A stretch of DNA of 64,000 nucleotides, from assembly GCF_945859685.1 (NCBI RefSeq), contig NC_079147.1, positions 64,634,946-64,698,945 on the forward strand, given 5' to 3'. The translations under genes and the position numbers were made by a program. Under the pieces are notes generated by a model. It did no database searches, had not been told where the DNA came from, and saw nothing but the letters and a program-made list of their open reading frames with translations. Source of the stretch: Eupeodes corollae. Its lineage: Eukaryota > Arthropoda > Insecta > Diptera > Syrphidae. Shown one piece after another: positions 1 through 11,045 of this stretch (its first letter is position 1; each line of letters begins with the position of its first letter).

Positions 1-645
1 CTTAAGACGTAGTAGCACTTTAAAGTGGCGTCAGAAGGATTTATTCATATTATAGTTTCATAGTTATAGTTTATAGTTTACATTTCACACAGCTCTAGAA
101 CGAGAATTGGTGTTTAAATTAAAAACCCCTTCTCTTTGCCGATTAATTTAAAAACAACAGATATCGTCTCTAGTGCGTAGTCATTTTCTTTAAGCAATAA
201 TCTTTAGTGAACATTAAAGTTTAACTTTTTAACTTAAACTTGGATTTTAAGGATAACAATTGCACATCAGAAAAGCGGTAAAAGGTTACAATGGTCGTCG
301 ACAAGATTTTGTTTCTAGCATTAAATCAAATCCGATTTCACTCTATCATGTCTGATTTTTATGATAACCTACTACAATTTCGAAAAAGCACTTCCAAATT
401 TTTGAGCGTATCAAAATTTATAAAGTAGTGTTCTATTTCTATATTTCCTATCTTCAATATTGAGTTCAAATATTTGAGTACATATTTCGTACAATTTTTG
501 AAATATAGGTTTTATGATGGGTTGATTTTGCCATCCTTATTGTTTCTCCTACTTTCTGTCATCATATCTTCTTTTAATTAGTCCCTAAAGACATATCATG
601 AAAATTTACAGCGTCGAGCAAACGTTCAAATGATAAAACTTTATT
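1..645. other. No gene seen
   Basis: AT-rich sequence without a supportable exon or repeat boundary. If Sar1 continues to the left, this would be intron 3 of Sar1. Confidence 0.4.
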
Positions 646-647
646 TA

Positions 648-1215
648 AAAAAATGTGTGTTCTCCATATGCAACGATGCGGGCATTGCTCCCTTTTAATA
701 GGGTACATAGGTCGTCTTTCCAAGTCGACTGTTCAACGTTTGGTGGCCAAATTCGAGTCCAATGGCTCAGTGAAGAGTACGCCAACGGCGATCAACATAT
801 GTAGTTCGATGATTACCAACTTCTTTTGGCCTGAATTGGATGATATGGACACCAAACACATATAGTTTTAACAGGATGGCTCTTTGTGTAACACAGCTCA
901 AGACACAGTCGATATTCTGTTCCATCAGCTTCATGGCATGATTATATCGAGCCGAGGCGATGTGAATTTATCACCAAGATCGTGTGATTTGACCCCTATA
1001 GACTTTTCTGTGGAGATTTCTTAAGTCGCATGTTGATGCGAATAAGCCACAAACAACCGCTGCCCGGGCCCTCACAAACTTATCAAAACCTGGACCTTTG
1101 TAATACACGCCACCAAGCGAAGCCAAGGCGACCACTTAAACGATGTGATATGCACTTATTTTATTCTATTTAAAAATCGACCCGCCTTAAATGAAAAAGC
1201 CTTTATAAAATACAG
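648..1215 (+). mobile_element. DD41D mariner-type transposase remnant
   Basis: Broken transposase of the IS630-Tc1-mariner superfamily. An HTH-like segment (KSTVQRLVAKFESNGSVKS, frame from 653) is joined by deletion to the catalytic C-terminal part: PELDDMD, then QDGSLCNTA, then RSCDLTPIDF. The second and third catalytic Asp are separated by 41 residues, as in the copy at 55190-56444. Stops and frameshifts make it inactive. Terminal repeats were not identified. Confidence 0.7.
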
Positions 1216-1507
1216 TGTGAAAGTAATTTTTGTTTTGGTAACGGATTCGTTGTCTAATATATTGAAATCCAAATAATGTTGAAATTGGAAGCAATTAGTA
1301 AAATCTTAGTTTGGACTCTAAATCAGCATATAAAAAAGTGTTTTTCAAACCCAGAAAAGCTTTAAATTCAAGTTTTTTTTTCAAAAACCCATCACCAAAA
1401 AATTTCAAATGAAGACTGATAACTAATGAGGATTTATAGAAATATGGAGGGACCACTTCTGCAGACTGTATAAAGGCGACGACGACTAGAAATCCGAATG
1501 AACCCCA

Positions 1508-2505
1508 CATTCATTCAACCATTTCTACAGCATCTACAGGGATCCCTGCCAAACTAGTCCGTTTGTGCAGGAGGACCATGGAGAATTCAGGCTGCTCCAT
1601 TAAGGTTAGAAACTACTTAGCAGAACCTTTCGATGTCAAAAAAGGTTTTAGACAAGGTGATGCGTTGTCATGCGGTTTGTTTAACATCGTACTTGAAAGA
1701 ATAGTGCAGGGCTTCCACTTCAACTCTAGAGACACTTTCTTTTAAAAGTCTGTCCAATTACTAACATATGCTGATTAAATTGACATAATCGGAAGAACTC
1801 AGCGTAATGTCAATAGAGATTTTGTGAGTATTGGGGCAGAGGCGGCAAAAATAAGTTTAGGGGTTAATGAGGGCAAAACAAAGTACATGTTGTCATAAAC
1901 AAAAGACCTACAATACCGACGTATCGGTCAAAACGTTATCATATACAGACGTAACTTTGAGGTATTAAAGGAATTTGTGTACGTAGACTCCGCCTTGAAC
2001 ACAGAAAACAAGACCAGCGCTGTGAACAAACCGAGAATTACTCTTGCTAAGCACTGTTTCTTTGGAATAAGAAAGCAATTGAGTAGTAAAGCCTTCTCTC
2101 GAGCGACGAAAGTCTCCCTATATAAGATCCTCATCATCCCCGTACTGCTATACTATGCAGAATCATGGACTACAAAAAAGCGGGTGAAAGCAACTTGAGT
2201 CGTTTCGAAAGAAAAGTTCATCGTGGGATCTACAGTCCCTTAGGCATAGAAGATGAGTGCAGAAGATGCAACGGCGAGCTGTACGGACCGTATTTCGGCA
2301 AATATTTTTGACATGGTTTTCTGTGCAAGTCCAGAATTCGTGTCATCACCGATTTGGTTTTGGTAACCTCCTATTGCAAAAAACTTCAATGCTGCTGATA
2401 ACTTAATGATATTCGGAACAGAATAGAGAATGAGCTAGATGGAGAATTTTGTTGGGTGAGGCCCTTGTTCAAAGAGGAATGTCGAACAACCTTAAGTAAG
2501 TAAGA
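1508..2505 (+). mobile_element. RTE-like non-LTR retrotransposon, 3' fragment (copy 1)
   Basis: A 5'-truncated copy of the RTE-like family seen five times in the window. It starts inside the reverse transcriptase (FDVKKGFRQGDALS) and runs through the catalytic box, where the second Asp of YADD is now a stop codon (YAD*). The thumb and C-terminal region follow (KVSLYKILIIPVLLYYAESW). It ends at the family's 3' end followed by short TAAG repeats near 2492-2504. Several stops and indels are present. Confidence 0.8.
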
Positions 2506-2597
2506 TTTGTTTTTGTTTTAAAAAAAGGAAGAAAACTAGTGGTTGCTGGTTTTCTTTTTAATACATTTGTCTACTATTATTAATAGTTTTGTACACG

Positions 2598-4075
2598 TTG
2601 CAATAGGTCCACTGGTGATCTCATAGTTTATCTCACCGAACATTGGAACAAATCTTTACATTGTTTTGGAGAAAGTAAGATTATTGCACTAGATATTTCA
2701 AAGGCATTTGATAGAGTTTGGCATCAAGCTCTCTTATCGAAAATTAGTGCTTTTGGTATTGATGAATCTCTTGTGTGTTTGGTTAGAAATAACCTTTCGG
2801 ACCGTTCAATTCAAGTAGTATTGGACGTGTTCAAATCTGATATCCACAATAAAAACGCTGTGTGGTGTAGAATTTAATGCTTCGAAAAGTCAATGCTGTC
2901 TACTGTCACTAAAGCGTAACCCTCCCCCAATGCCACTATCCATGAGTGGTACTTGCATCGAGGAGACTTGAACAGCTGTCAGTCCTTGGTATGTGCATTA
3001 CAAACCACTTGCTGTGGAGTGATCACATATTATGATATGGGCTTGCTTTTAATATTACGGGGTCGGGCCTATTTCTCTTATAGGGGGTATAAGGTATGAA
3101 CCGACAATGTGAAAATTCTCGAGGAGGTTATGCTACCCTATGCTGAAGACGAAATGCCGTTGGTTTGGGTATACCGACAAGACTATGACCCAAAGCGTAC
3201 GTCAAAAAATGCAAAATCATGGTTTACGCAGAAGAAGTTATCCGTTATGGAGTGGCGCGCTCAATCCCTCGACCTTAACCCCATCGAAAATTTGTGGGAG
3301 GATATTAAGAACGCAATTCATAAAGCAAACCCCAAGAATTCGAAAGAAGCAGTGGGAAGCAGTGCGTCATTCGTGGAACGCAATACATGTCGAGAGGTGT
3401 CAGGTTTTAGTGGACTCACATCCACGTAGATGTTAAGCAGTCCTAAAAAAATTGGTTATGCAACAAAGTAATAATTGTAAGCTTGCATTATTTGTATACT
3501 TTCATATAACTTATTACAGTTTTTCTTACTTCTTACGTAATAGATCCAGTACTTTGTCATGCACTGCTTTTTTATGAACAGCCATATATTTAAAAAACGG
3601 TTTTTACTGTGACAAAACTAACGGTAAAAAATCAATAATACTTATTTTCGGTTTTTATGAATAAAATATTTTAGTTTGTTATTAGAAGTTTAATGAAATA
3701 TATTATAAAGTTGATATTGAAGGCCTTTTTGTTTTATTTGGAGAGCACTGCTATTTTTATGAACACAACTGTAACTCTCATAATTCGGCTGGTGCTCCAT
3801 TAACGTACTTGAGTCTTTTGGTTAGAATTGAAAATAGAGCTCTAAAATGATTGGAGATCGTTCTCTTACCGAGACATTTGCTTCTGTCATTGTTGTATCG
3901 TTACTGCATTCCTCCCCTTAAACAATTCAACCGTTATACCCGTGCAGACATTCAAAACCAATGTCTAACAGTTTCTCCTTTCTAATCCTATCCTCCTTTC
4001 CTAATTGCTCGAATTGTGATTGATCATTATAAGGGTATTCATAACACCTTTAGTGCGCACATAATAAAAAAAATT
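2598..4075 (+). mobile_element. Jockey-like retrotransposon fragment (family D, copy 1), interrupted by a Tc1 piece
   Basis: Left part (2598-3033) reads as reverse transcriptase: STGDLIVYLTEHWNKSLH and LDISKAFDRVWHQALLSK. It has an internal deletion that removes the FADD box. Right part (3776-4075) resumes with NSHNSAGAP and RIENRALK and runs to the degraded element end. The same order occurs without the interruption in the copy at 59.8-62.6 kb, so 3034-3775 is an insertion. Confidence 0.72.
3034..3775 (+). mobile_element. Tc1-like transposase 3' half, nested in family D copy 1
   Basis: Two overlapping frames spell the end of a Tc1 transposase: MIWACF near 3040, then SLDLNPIENLWEDIKNAIHK, then EAVRHSWNAI with a shift. 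The right terminus contains CACTGCTATTTTTATGAAC next to TAAC. The left terminus and the N-terminal half are missing, so the piece is truncated and dead. Confidence 0.72.
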
Positions 4076-5442
4076 AAAATCCATTTAAAATTTGTATCAG
4101 TAGAAGAAGTCACCAAAACCAATTCATGACTTCCACTTTTTGTATGTTTAAAATTTATATGAACCGTTTTAAAACTAAATAAATAACTTTTGACTAATTT
4201 TCACAAAAATATTCTGATTCACTTCATTTTATCTAAAATCAAACAAAGATCAGAGTACACAATATTTTTCTGGATATCTTGTTTTCTATTCAGTAAGAAA
4301 TTCTAATCGTTTCAAATTACCTTAATATCAGACAAGAGTGTAACATACGTATTTAATTATCTATGTACATTAATACTTAGGTAAATAGTCTTATTCTATA
4401 AATATAATTGAAATAAGATCTCCGCAGTAGGCAGATTTAATTTAATTGCCATTACAATGCGCACTAACAAAATCATATACCTACAATCGTATTTAATCTC
4501 CTATAATAAGTTTCTATTGTCTAAATATTGATATGTTTAACAAAGTCATGAAAACTCATTTTCAAAACAAAGAATAGCAATGAAAATTATGCACCTCAAT
4601 GCCTACATCAATAATCATGATGATAATAGAGAAACTTATCAGCCGTTTACGTATACAATTCTACTGCTTTAAAAAACTACCACATTAAATATCTTGTTTA
4701 GCTTCAGCACGTGGTAATCTATATTAGCATAGTCATCTTCATATGTATAAACAGTGGCGGAGAAAAACAATGGGACGACTTTTTATGTTTTAAGATTTTA
4801 TGAGGGGAAAAACAAACTAAATATTTAAAGTTCTATCTGCAACTAATTTAGATTTTATAAAAATACTTGAAACATTAAAAAACCAAAGACTCAGTTTTGT
4901 AAACTAAGTTATTAAAGCTTTAAGTGCGTTTTTATGGTATTCCATGATAAATTGCCAACAAAACGATCCGCAAGAGCCCGATTTTTGTATTTAAAAATTG
5001 GTACAACTGAAAGAAGATCTGTCAGAATAAAAATAAAAAATAACTCACAAATAGAAGAAAGTTTTGTGAAAATAAAATATTAAAATTAACTTAGCACAAA
5101 AAAAATGGAAAATTTTCAAGAAGAAATGGTAAGAAAACATGGAAATTGAGATTATATAAAAAACGTTCATTTAACAATTGCTTCAAGGAGGGGGTTTGTT
5201 CGTAGACTACTACAATAACATGTGGTGTTGAAGCGAACTTATATACCTGAATCGACTTGAAATAAGCTTGATTCGACCCGATTCCGGTCGGTGATCGGTT
5301 TCGAGTCGAAATTTGTGAAGAAAAACCTGTGAGGAGGAGTTGGTTTTACAGATTATGATCTGTTTATTTGCATTTTTGTGTACAAAAAATATAGTTTTAT
5401 TCTAATTAAATTAGAAAAAAAAATTGAACATGGAGTAGACAG

Positions 5443-6410
5443 GGGTGCCAGCACGTAACTTGATACAATCGAGGATTGTTGATCGTCGATCAAATCGGAA
5501 CAAATTATTTTTGACAGCAGTTAATTTGAGACGAGTGTCAAATGAGTTTTCTTTAAAATTATTTAATTCTATTTTCAATTTTAAGATTTTTTCGAAATGT
5601 TTTTCTTTGATTCGGAAAGTGAAGGCGAAGAAGTGTCCTGTGCTAAAATCAAAAGAATATATTTGAGAGATAATAGCAACCCATCAGAATTGAGTGAAAA
5701 TGAGTAAATATTCAAAAAGAAAAGAAAGACCATGTAAAACAATAATTTTTTTTTATTTGTGCAGCAGTTTAAAGTCACCAAGGAATGTTTTCACAAGATA
5801 CTCAACTTGTGAGATCTTCCAGAAGACAGAAGATGAACATCAGTTCCACAACTTTGTGCAACATTAAATCTCCTAGCCAGTGGGAGTTATCAAACCAATG
5901 TTGGAACAAATGTGTTGCTAAGTATAGCACACGCAACAGTTTCCAAGTTCTTTTGCCGAACGTTGAGTCTCTTGGATAATAAGTTTTATCAGCAATGGCT
6001 TAAATTTGATAACTCTAAATTTGGAGACAGCAAGGAGTATTATTATAGGAAATTTAAACTACTGGGAATAGTGGGATGCGTTGATGGTACTCATATTTTT
6101 CCTTCCTTGGGCAGTTTTAAGAATTCCCCTCTCTAAATCAGCGTGGGAACTCATAAAATTGATCAAAATCTCAGTCTGTTTTTAATTTATTGACATATTA
6201 TTTTATTATTCCATTTTTCTAACACAAAAATCGCTTCCGACGATAACTAATTTCTGTCGAGTGAAAACTTTTGTTTCAAACGTAAATTCGAAATGTGTGC
6301 TGTGAAATCTGGCGAAACAATCGAGGACACTCGATTGAACCAAAATGAGTGCTTCCAATGCTCGATTGTATCGACTAAACTCGGTTGTATCAAGTTACAT
6401 GCTGGCATCC
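5443..6410 (+). mobile_element. PIF/Harbinger element, internally deleted, with both ends
   Basis: Terminal inverted repeats of about 30 bp: GGGTGCCAGCACGTAACTTG on the left and GGATGCCAGCATGTAACTTG on the reverse-complemented right, both continuing ATACAAYCGAG. The 3-bp target duplication CAG is present on both sides (5440-5442 and 6411-6413), as expected of this superfamily. Inside, the plus strand encodes part of a HARBI1-like nuclease: SIAHATVSKFF, then QQWLKFDNSKFGDSKEYYY, then GIVGCVDGTHI, which holds the first catalytic Asp. A frame change lies near 5915 and the rest of the nuclease is missing. Confidence 0.82.
5785..6136 (+). pseudogene. HARBI1-like transposase fragment
   Basis: Two overlapping frames (5785-5979 and 5912-6136) make up the remnant. 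It shows the segment before the DDE domain and the first catalytic motif VGCVDGTHI, then stops at SFKNSPL. An intact Harbinger nuclease is about 350-400 aa; about 110 are left. No host function is likely given the flanking terminal repeats and the truncation. Confidence 0.7.
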
Positions 6411-6876
6411 CAGCATAGTCTTTAATGGTGCTGAACTATTTAGTCCTTCATTGTTTAACACGATTCAAACTATCTCACTTGCACTTCATAAGAAACATCG
6501 AAACACCATTTGCATTTAAGAAACTGCTGTCTTACTTAATCATTTCTAAATCTTTTTGTGCGGTGGAAACACCAACAAGATTTATTTAATCTAATCTGAG
6601 ATAAACCTTTGGTGGAAACTTAGCAAAACTTAAATTATCTTATCTATTGTTTTCTCTTGCAAAATAAGCCCAGTTAGTCCATTTTCATTAACAAAACTAA
6701 ATAATAACAGTAACAGATTGATTTTTTTCCCCAATGGAAAACAGATGCATAATTCCAAATGCACAACTACTCAACGAACACATCCATCGAGATACAAATG
6801 CAATATCAATCGTACGAAAATTTGAGAACGAAATCACATAAGATCCATTCGAGACTCGTATAAATGCCAAAAACCC

Positions 6877-6972
6877 ATCCATAGTAAAATTCTACTCTAA
6901 CTTTTATCGGTGTTATTCATACTATGGATAATGTTTTTGTTATTTGTGTAAATTCCTACTGTACTATGGATA
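6877..6972. repeat. Small MITE-like repeat (family mC, copy 1)
   Basis: About 96 bp bounded by inverted ATCCATAGTA-type ends. A second copy of similar size lies at about 48549-48646. Both contain TACTGTACTATGGAT at the right end. Confidence 0.45.
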
Positions 6973-7083
6973 GATTTTCCAACAAAACACGGGTATTATT
7001 TATTTCTTTGTCAACATGTGCCCTTTTTTCAACTATTTATTTTTTAGTAAACCATTGTTTTATCTTGATCACTTTGATTACAA

Positions 7084-7433
7084 TGGGGCAGGTTTAGACA
7101 ACTTAAGGCACTTTATTTGCAGTCAACTCCATTCTTTGAACGTACATTTTGACCGAGGCAACTAGTTACTTCAGCAAGAGTCATACATTTCAAACTCGGA
7201 ACCTTACTTTAGAAACCTCTACCTTATGTTGATTGGGCAAAAACTAAGAAAAGCATTATTGTCAACAAAACATTTCTCAGGCAAGCTACAAGTCGAACGC
7301 CATTTGTATTTTGTATTGTAAAGAAATATAACTTATTAATTTTCCAATTTGACAAGGAACCTTTTCACTTGGCCAATCAGATACTTAAAACTTGCCTTAC
7401 TTTCAAGTCGCTTATGTCGTCTGAACCTGACCA
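7084..7433. mobile_element. MITE (family mA, copy 1)
   Basis: 350 bp with inverted ends: TGGGGCAGGTTTAGACAACT on the left and TGGTCAGGTTCAGACGACAT on the reverse-complemented right. A second, 423-bp copy at 27832-28254 shares the ends and internal motifs such as TTTGACAAGGAACC. Flanks TTACAA and TTATAA may be a decayed duplication. No coding is seen. Confidence 0.65.
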
Positions 7434-7534
7434 TTATAAAATGCAAACAATTATAATCCTTAACATTTTAGTTTTCCTAAAAAAATCTAAACTCATAAAA
7501 AAAATCGTCCCATAATTTTGTTCGTCACTGTATA

Positions 7535-8100
7535 TGAATACACTCAAAGGGCAATCGAATAAAATCGATGCAAATAAACAAAAGCACACACAGACAGACA
7601 GACAGACCGAGAGTAAGTTAAAGCACCTATCATATAAACACATTTATTGAAGAAAAAAAAAACATATTAAGTCATTGTCCGTTATATATGAAGAAATTAA
7701 TAATCTACGTAATGTTACACATCTATTGCACGTATTGCAGATAACAGATTTTTGTTAAGGTTCACTGGAATCAAAATTTTTAATTTAATTTCTATTTTTA
7801 ATTAAAGCTATCAATCAACACAATCATATGGATTAGGAAATTAGCAGAGAGATAGTCGATGTACATGTAGGTTAGGCACCTATACGTGTAGCTCTAGATA
7901 GACCATGATTTCGAATGGTCATGAATTAGGTATGAAGACGAATGACCTTCTAGCAATAACGCGACCCAGAAACCCATAAATTAACACACGCACATATCTT
8001 CATTATTATTATTGTTATTGCCCACAGTTCCAAATTCCGTATAAAAATGTACTTAAATTATTCAAAACCAAAAACAAAAAACGAAGAAAAACAAAATAAA
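7535..8100. other. Sar1 intron 3 start: no further exon seen
   Basis: Follows the Sar1 exon 3 donor on the minus strand. No sequence encoding the next Sar1 segment (ARRVWKDYFP) is present here or further left. Confidence 0.5.
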
Positions 8101-8104
8101 TTAC

Positions 8105-8719
8105 CTTGAGTGTGACCTCCCAAGTCGAATGTTGTGAATCGCATATTGCCAATAGACAATTCTTCAGAAGCTTTTATGAAAAAAAAAATAAAAATTATAG
8201 AATCTTTTTTTAACGGGAGCAAATATCGAGAATTTTTGACACTTACTAGGATGCAACGTGGGAACATGCTGTGCTAGTTTATCATCTTTGAGCATATGCA
8301 ACAGTGTTGTCTTTCCAGCGTTGTCAAGCCCGAGGAATAAAAGTTTTCCTGACTTCTTCCATAGACCTATATTTTTGTAAAACAAAAAAAAGGTTTATAT
8401 TTTTTTGACAATGAACTTGAGCGACTACGACGACGACGTGCAATGACAATCAAAAAGTCTAAAACAGGCCGTAGTCCGACTCGATTATAATTATGTCGTG
8501 TTTGCGTTTTGCTTTGTTGGCAAACGATCAAGTTCATCAAAATTGTTTCAGATTTTTCACAATAGGAGGAAGAAGTGAAAGGATAGGATAGGGGAGGGCA
8601 CAACTGATATAACATAAAAATACTACTTCTCCTGGGTCTAAACAAATGTTATAAATAAATTATAGAATTGACTTACCCAAGTACCCAAGAACACCAGTGA
8701 ACCAATCCCAGATGAACAT
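8105..8719 (-). CDS. Sar1: Sar1 small GTPase (COPII coat), 5' part only: exons 1-3
   Basis: Sar1 is the Arf-family GTPase that starts COPII vesicle budding at ER exit sites. Three exons read in phase: 8719-8677 (14 codons plus 1 nt), 8366-8247 and 8170-8105. They encode residues 1-76 of a protein normally about 193 aa long. Exon 1 gives the amphipathic membrane helix ([15 protein letters not shown]). Exon 2 carries the P-loop GLDNAGKT (residues 27-34). Exon 3 ends just after switch II DLGGH (70-74), with the catalytic His at 74. Donors are GTAAGT, GTAAGT and GTAATT, and acceptors end TATAG and AAAAG. The start has a fly-type context (AAACATG). Introns are 310 and 76 bp. Exon 3 ends in phase 1, as expected before the ARRVWKDYFP segment, but no sequence encoding that or the C-terminal half was found in 1-8104. 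Recognition is by known family sequence; the missing part is either off-window or lost. Confidence 0.93.
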
Positions 8720-10060
8720 GTTTTCTTTTATTTTATTAAATATTTATTTAAAAGGTATTATCTAAAATTAAATAAAAATAACGATATTAAAAAATGATAG
8801 TTGATTTCTGTGGTGGGAGTTGTAGGAAGAAAATGAAAACGCGTTAACATTAACAGCCACTTGTCATGCTCTCTGTGTGTTACCGAGTTAGCAACCCAAC
8901 CAGAGCAAGAGCCACTTCCACTAGTGGCTGTGGCACTAGATCGTCGAGGGGTTCAGGGAGGGGACAGATACAATCTATTGTGGTTGTCGCCAATTGGTCC
9001 GACAATTTTTTTTTTTTATTTCAGTGACACTTTTCTCAATACATTATTTTTTGGAAAACAAAATAAACAAAGGAAAAAAATCTTTTGTTTTTCCTCAAAA
9101 TTGACTGAAATTGCACTTTGGACGGAATTCTTCGAATTTGTGGTCTTTGCAAAAGATTTAAGAGTTTTTGTTTTGTGTCACTGCTCTTTTGAGATTTTTC
9201 GTTTTTTTTTTCAATGAAGAATGAAGTCTCTGTTAATTTTCACTTTATTTTTTCTTCTTTTTTGATTTATAGGTAGGTAGGTAGCTAATAAGAGAAGAAG
9301 CGTGGATATTTACCTATTTTTGTTTTATTGATGGTCAATAAATAAATTAATAAACAACCAGAGGTGTGAATGGAGAATGTTTATTTTTTTGAAAAATATA
9401 ATAAAAAAATAATTTACTTATAAGATAAGAAAGAAATTATCCCTTATTATACACTTCAAAATTAAAAAAACTGAGAAATTGGTGCGAAGTTCTTTTTTGC
9501 ACTTGAATCTGGCTGGATTGAACGAAATATGACAGAAAACGTCATCTGTGAGGGTTCGTTAAGTTGTGGCAGGGCTACGTCATTCTTCCGGTCATTCGGT
9601 TAGTTTTACTAGTGACATCTGTAAGTTGATGGGTTATAATGGGAGAGTGTTTCCTGTTTGGGAAATGCGTTATTTTTGAATTTTGTGCACAATGAGGATT
9701 TCTTTTTCTTTAGCTATTGTTGCAAGGATTTAACGACATTCTCAAAAGAAGTGTTTTTTTTTTAACAAAATTCACATTTTTGGTTTTTATTTTTGTTTAA
9801 AGATTTTTAAGTTTTAAATAATTTAATTGTGATTTGACATCTGACAGTTTTAATAAATGTGTAGGTATAGGATGGAACTTTTGACGTTATTGCTGTCAAA
9901 GACTGCGTTCAACTTTGTGCGGGATATGCTATCCCGAATATGCGAATTTTTAAAACCATACACGTTGGATACCTTCATTGCGATAGCTGCCAAAAAATAG
10001 AAACAACTGCTGGGCTCAAAAAGCAGATAAATATTTAAATTTCGTGATCCAACTTTATTG
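8720..10060. other. Sar1 upstream region
   Basis: Presumed 5' UTR, promoter and intergenic DNA of Sar1. The stretch 8860-8980 and that near 9540-9620 are richer in GC than the surroundings and could hold a non-coding first exon or promoter. No TATA box or splice pair could be assigned. Open frames such as 8861-9217 have no recognisable content. Confidence 0.35.
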
Positions 10061-10065
10061 TAAAA

Positions 10066-11045
10066 AAAGAGGCTGAGATGCGACCCATAATAACTTCCCA
10101 TCCCGTCTTTCGTTTTGTCTTGCTTAAACGTTTTGTAGGTTTTCGTGTTTTGTTAAAAAAATTGTGAGTTGAATTTTCATAAAAATATAACTAAAAATTG
10201 CCAACAATATTTTGCATATGATGAAATCGTTTGATTTTAAAATCTATTTTTGTTAACTGGAATTTTATTCGAAAAATAAATCTTAATTAATTTTTGAAGT
10301 ATTTCTTGAAAGTTTGAATTTCTTTTATAAACAAATGCAGATTGGATTTTTGTAAGAACATCTATCAGAGAATGAAATCATTTTAAAATTCACGAGATAT
10401 CGAGAACCGAACATCAATTTTTACCAATTTTGTATACTATTTTTTTGTAGATTGAATTTTGTAGTAAATTTTGAAATTAAAAATTAGGAAGTTTTAGTAA
10501 CACTTTCTTTTTAGGTTTTTATTAAAAAACTGTCTTTTCAATTTTTCTTAAAATTGTACCATATGTCAAAAACGTTACTCTTCGTTCAGTAAAATTATTG
10601 TGCAGATAGCCACGTAAAATATTCGAGGTGATAGTTATATTTTTTCAGTTTTTTGATTTATAAAAAAAAACCGTTAATAGATTTTTCCAAAAATTTACTA
10701 GTTTGGTACCACGTCACAATATATAATATTAAATTTTATTCAATTTGCTTAAGTTATTTGTTCGTGAATTTTGGATTAACCAAAATGTTCACCTTTTTTT
10801 TAATTGCTATGGTAAGTAAACCAACCACTCAATATTTTTGAGAGTCTTTTCTTCATCTTTCTGCATTTTTATATGTAGAACACAATTTATTTGAAGTCGA
10901 TATCTCCACTGGTTCTTGAGATATGGACGACGAAAAACACTTCGCGGTGGTACGGACATACGTGCACATGTACGCATAGAGATCTCTCTAAAAATCTTTT
11001 TTTTTAGACTCTAGGAACCCTAGGGTTATAATAACTTCCTATATT
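10066..11045 (+). repeat. Family G repeat, copy G1
   Basis: Begins with the family's left end (GAGGCTGAGATGCGACCC, then AACTTCCCATCCCGTCTTTC). It passes through low-complexity units and finishes with the conserved right part: TCTCCACTGGTTCTTGAG, GACGACGAAAAAC, a GTACG-rich stretch and ATAACTTCCTAT. No protein coding is recognisable. Confidence 0.65.

Larger units (their letters stand above)
4752..7530. mobile_element. Tc1/mariner-type element outline (inverted terminal repeats) holding nested elements
   Basis: The left end at 4752 (CAGTGGCGGAGAAAAACAAT) and the reverse complement of the right end at 7530 (CAGTGACGAACAAAATTATG) align over about 50 bp, including GGGACGA and a shared T-rich stretch. 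TA follows the right end; the left flank is AA. Inside lie a Harbinger element (5443-6410) and two MITE-like insertions. Removing the Harbinger and the larger MITE leaves about 1.46 kb, close to a Tc1 element's usual size. No transposase coding is recognisable in the residue, so this may be a decayed or non-autonomous element. Confidence 0.5.

Noticed and set aside
5785..6136. Domesticated HARBI1 gene
   Set aside because: Fragmentary, frameshifted and enclosed by terminal repeats with a target duplication.
8164..8385. 73-codon frame containing the Sar1 P-loop
   Set aside because: It runs through intron 2; the spliced exons explain the Sar1 sequence better.
8861..9217. 118-codon frame upstream of Sar1
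   Set aside because: Low-complexity, Phe-rich translation of T-rich DNA with no family resemblance or splice evidence.
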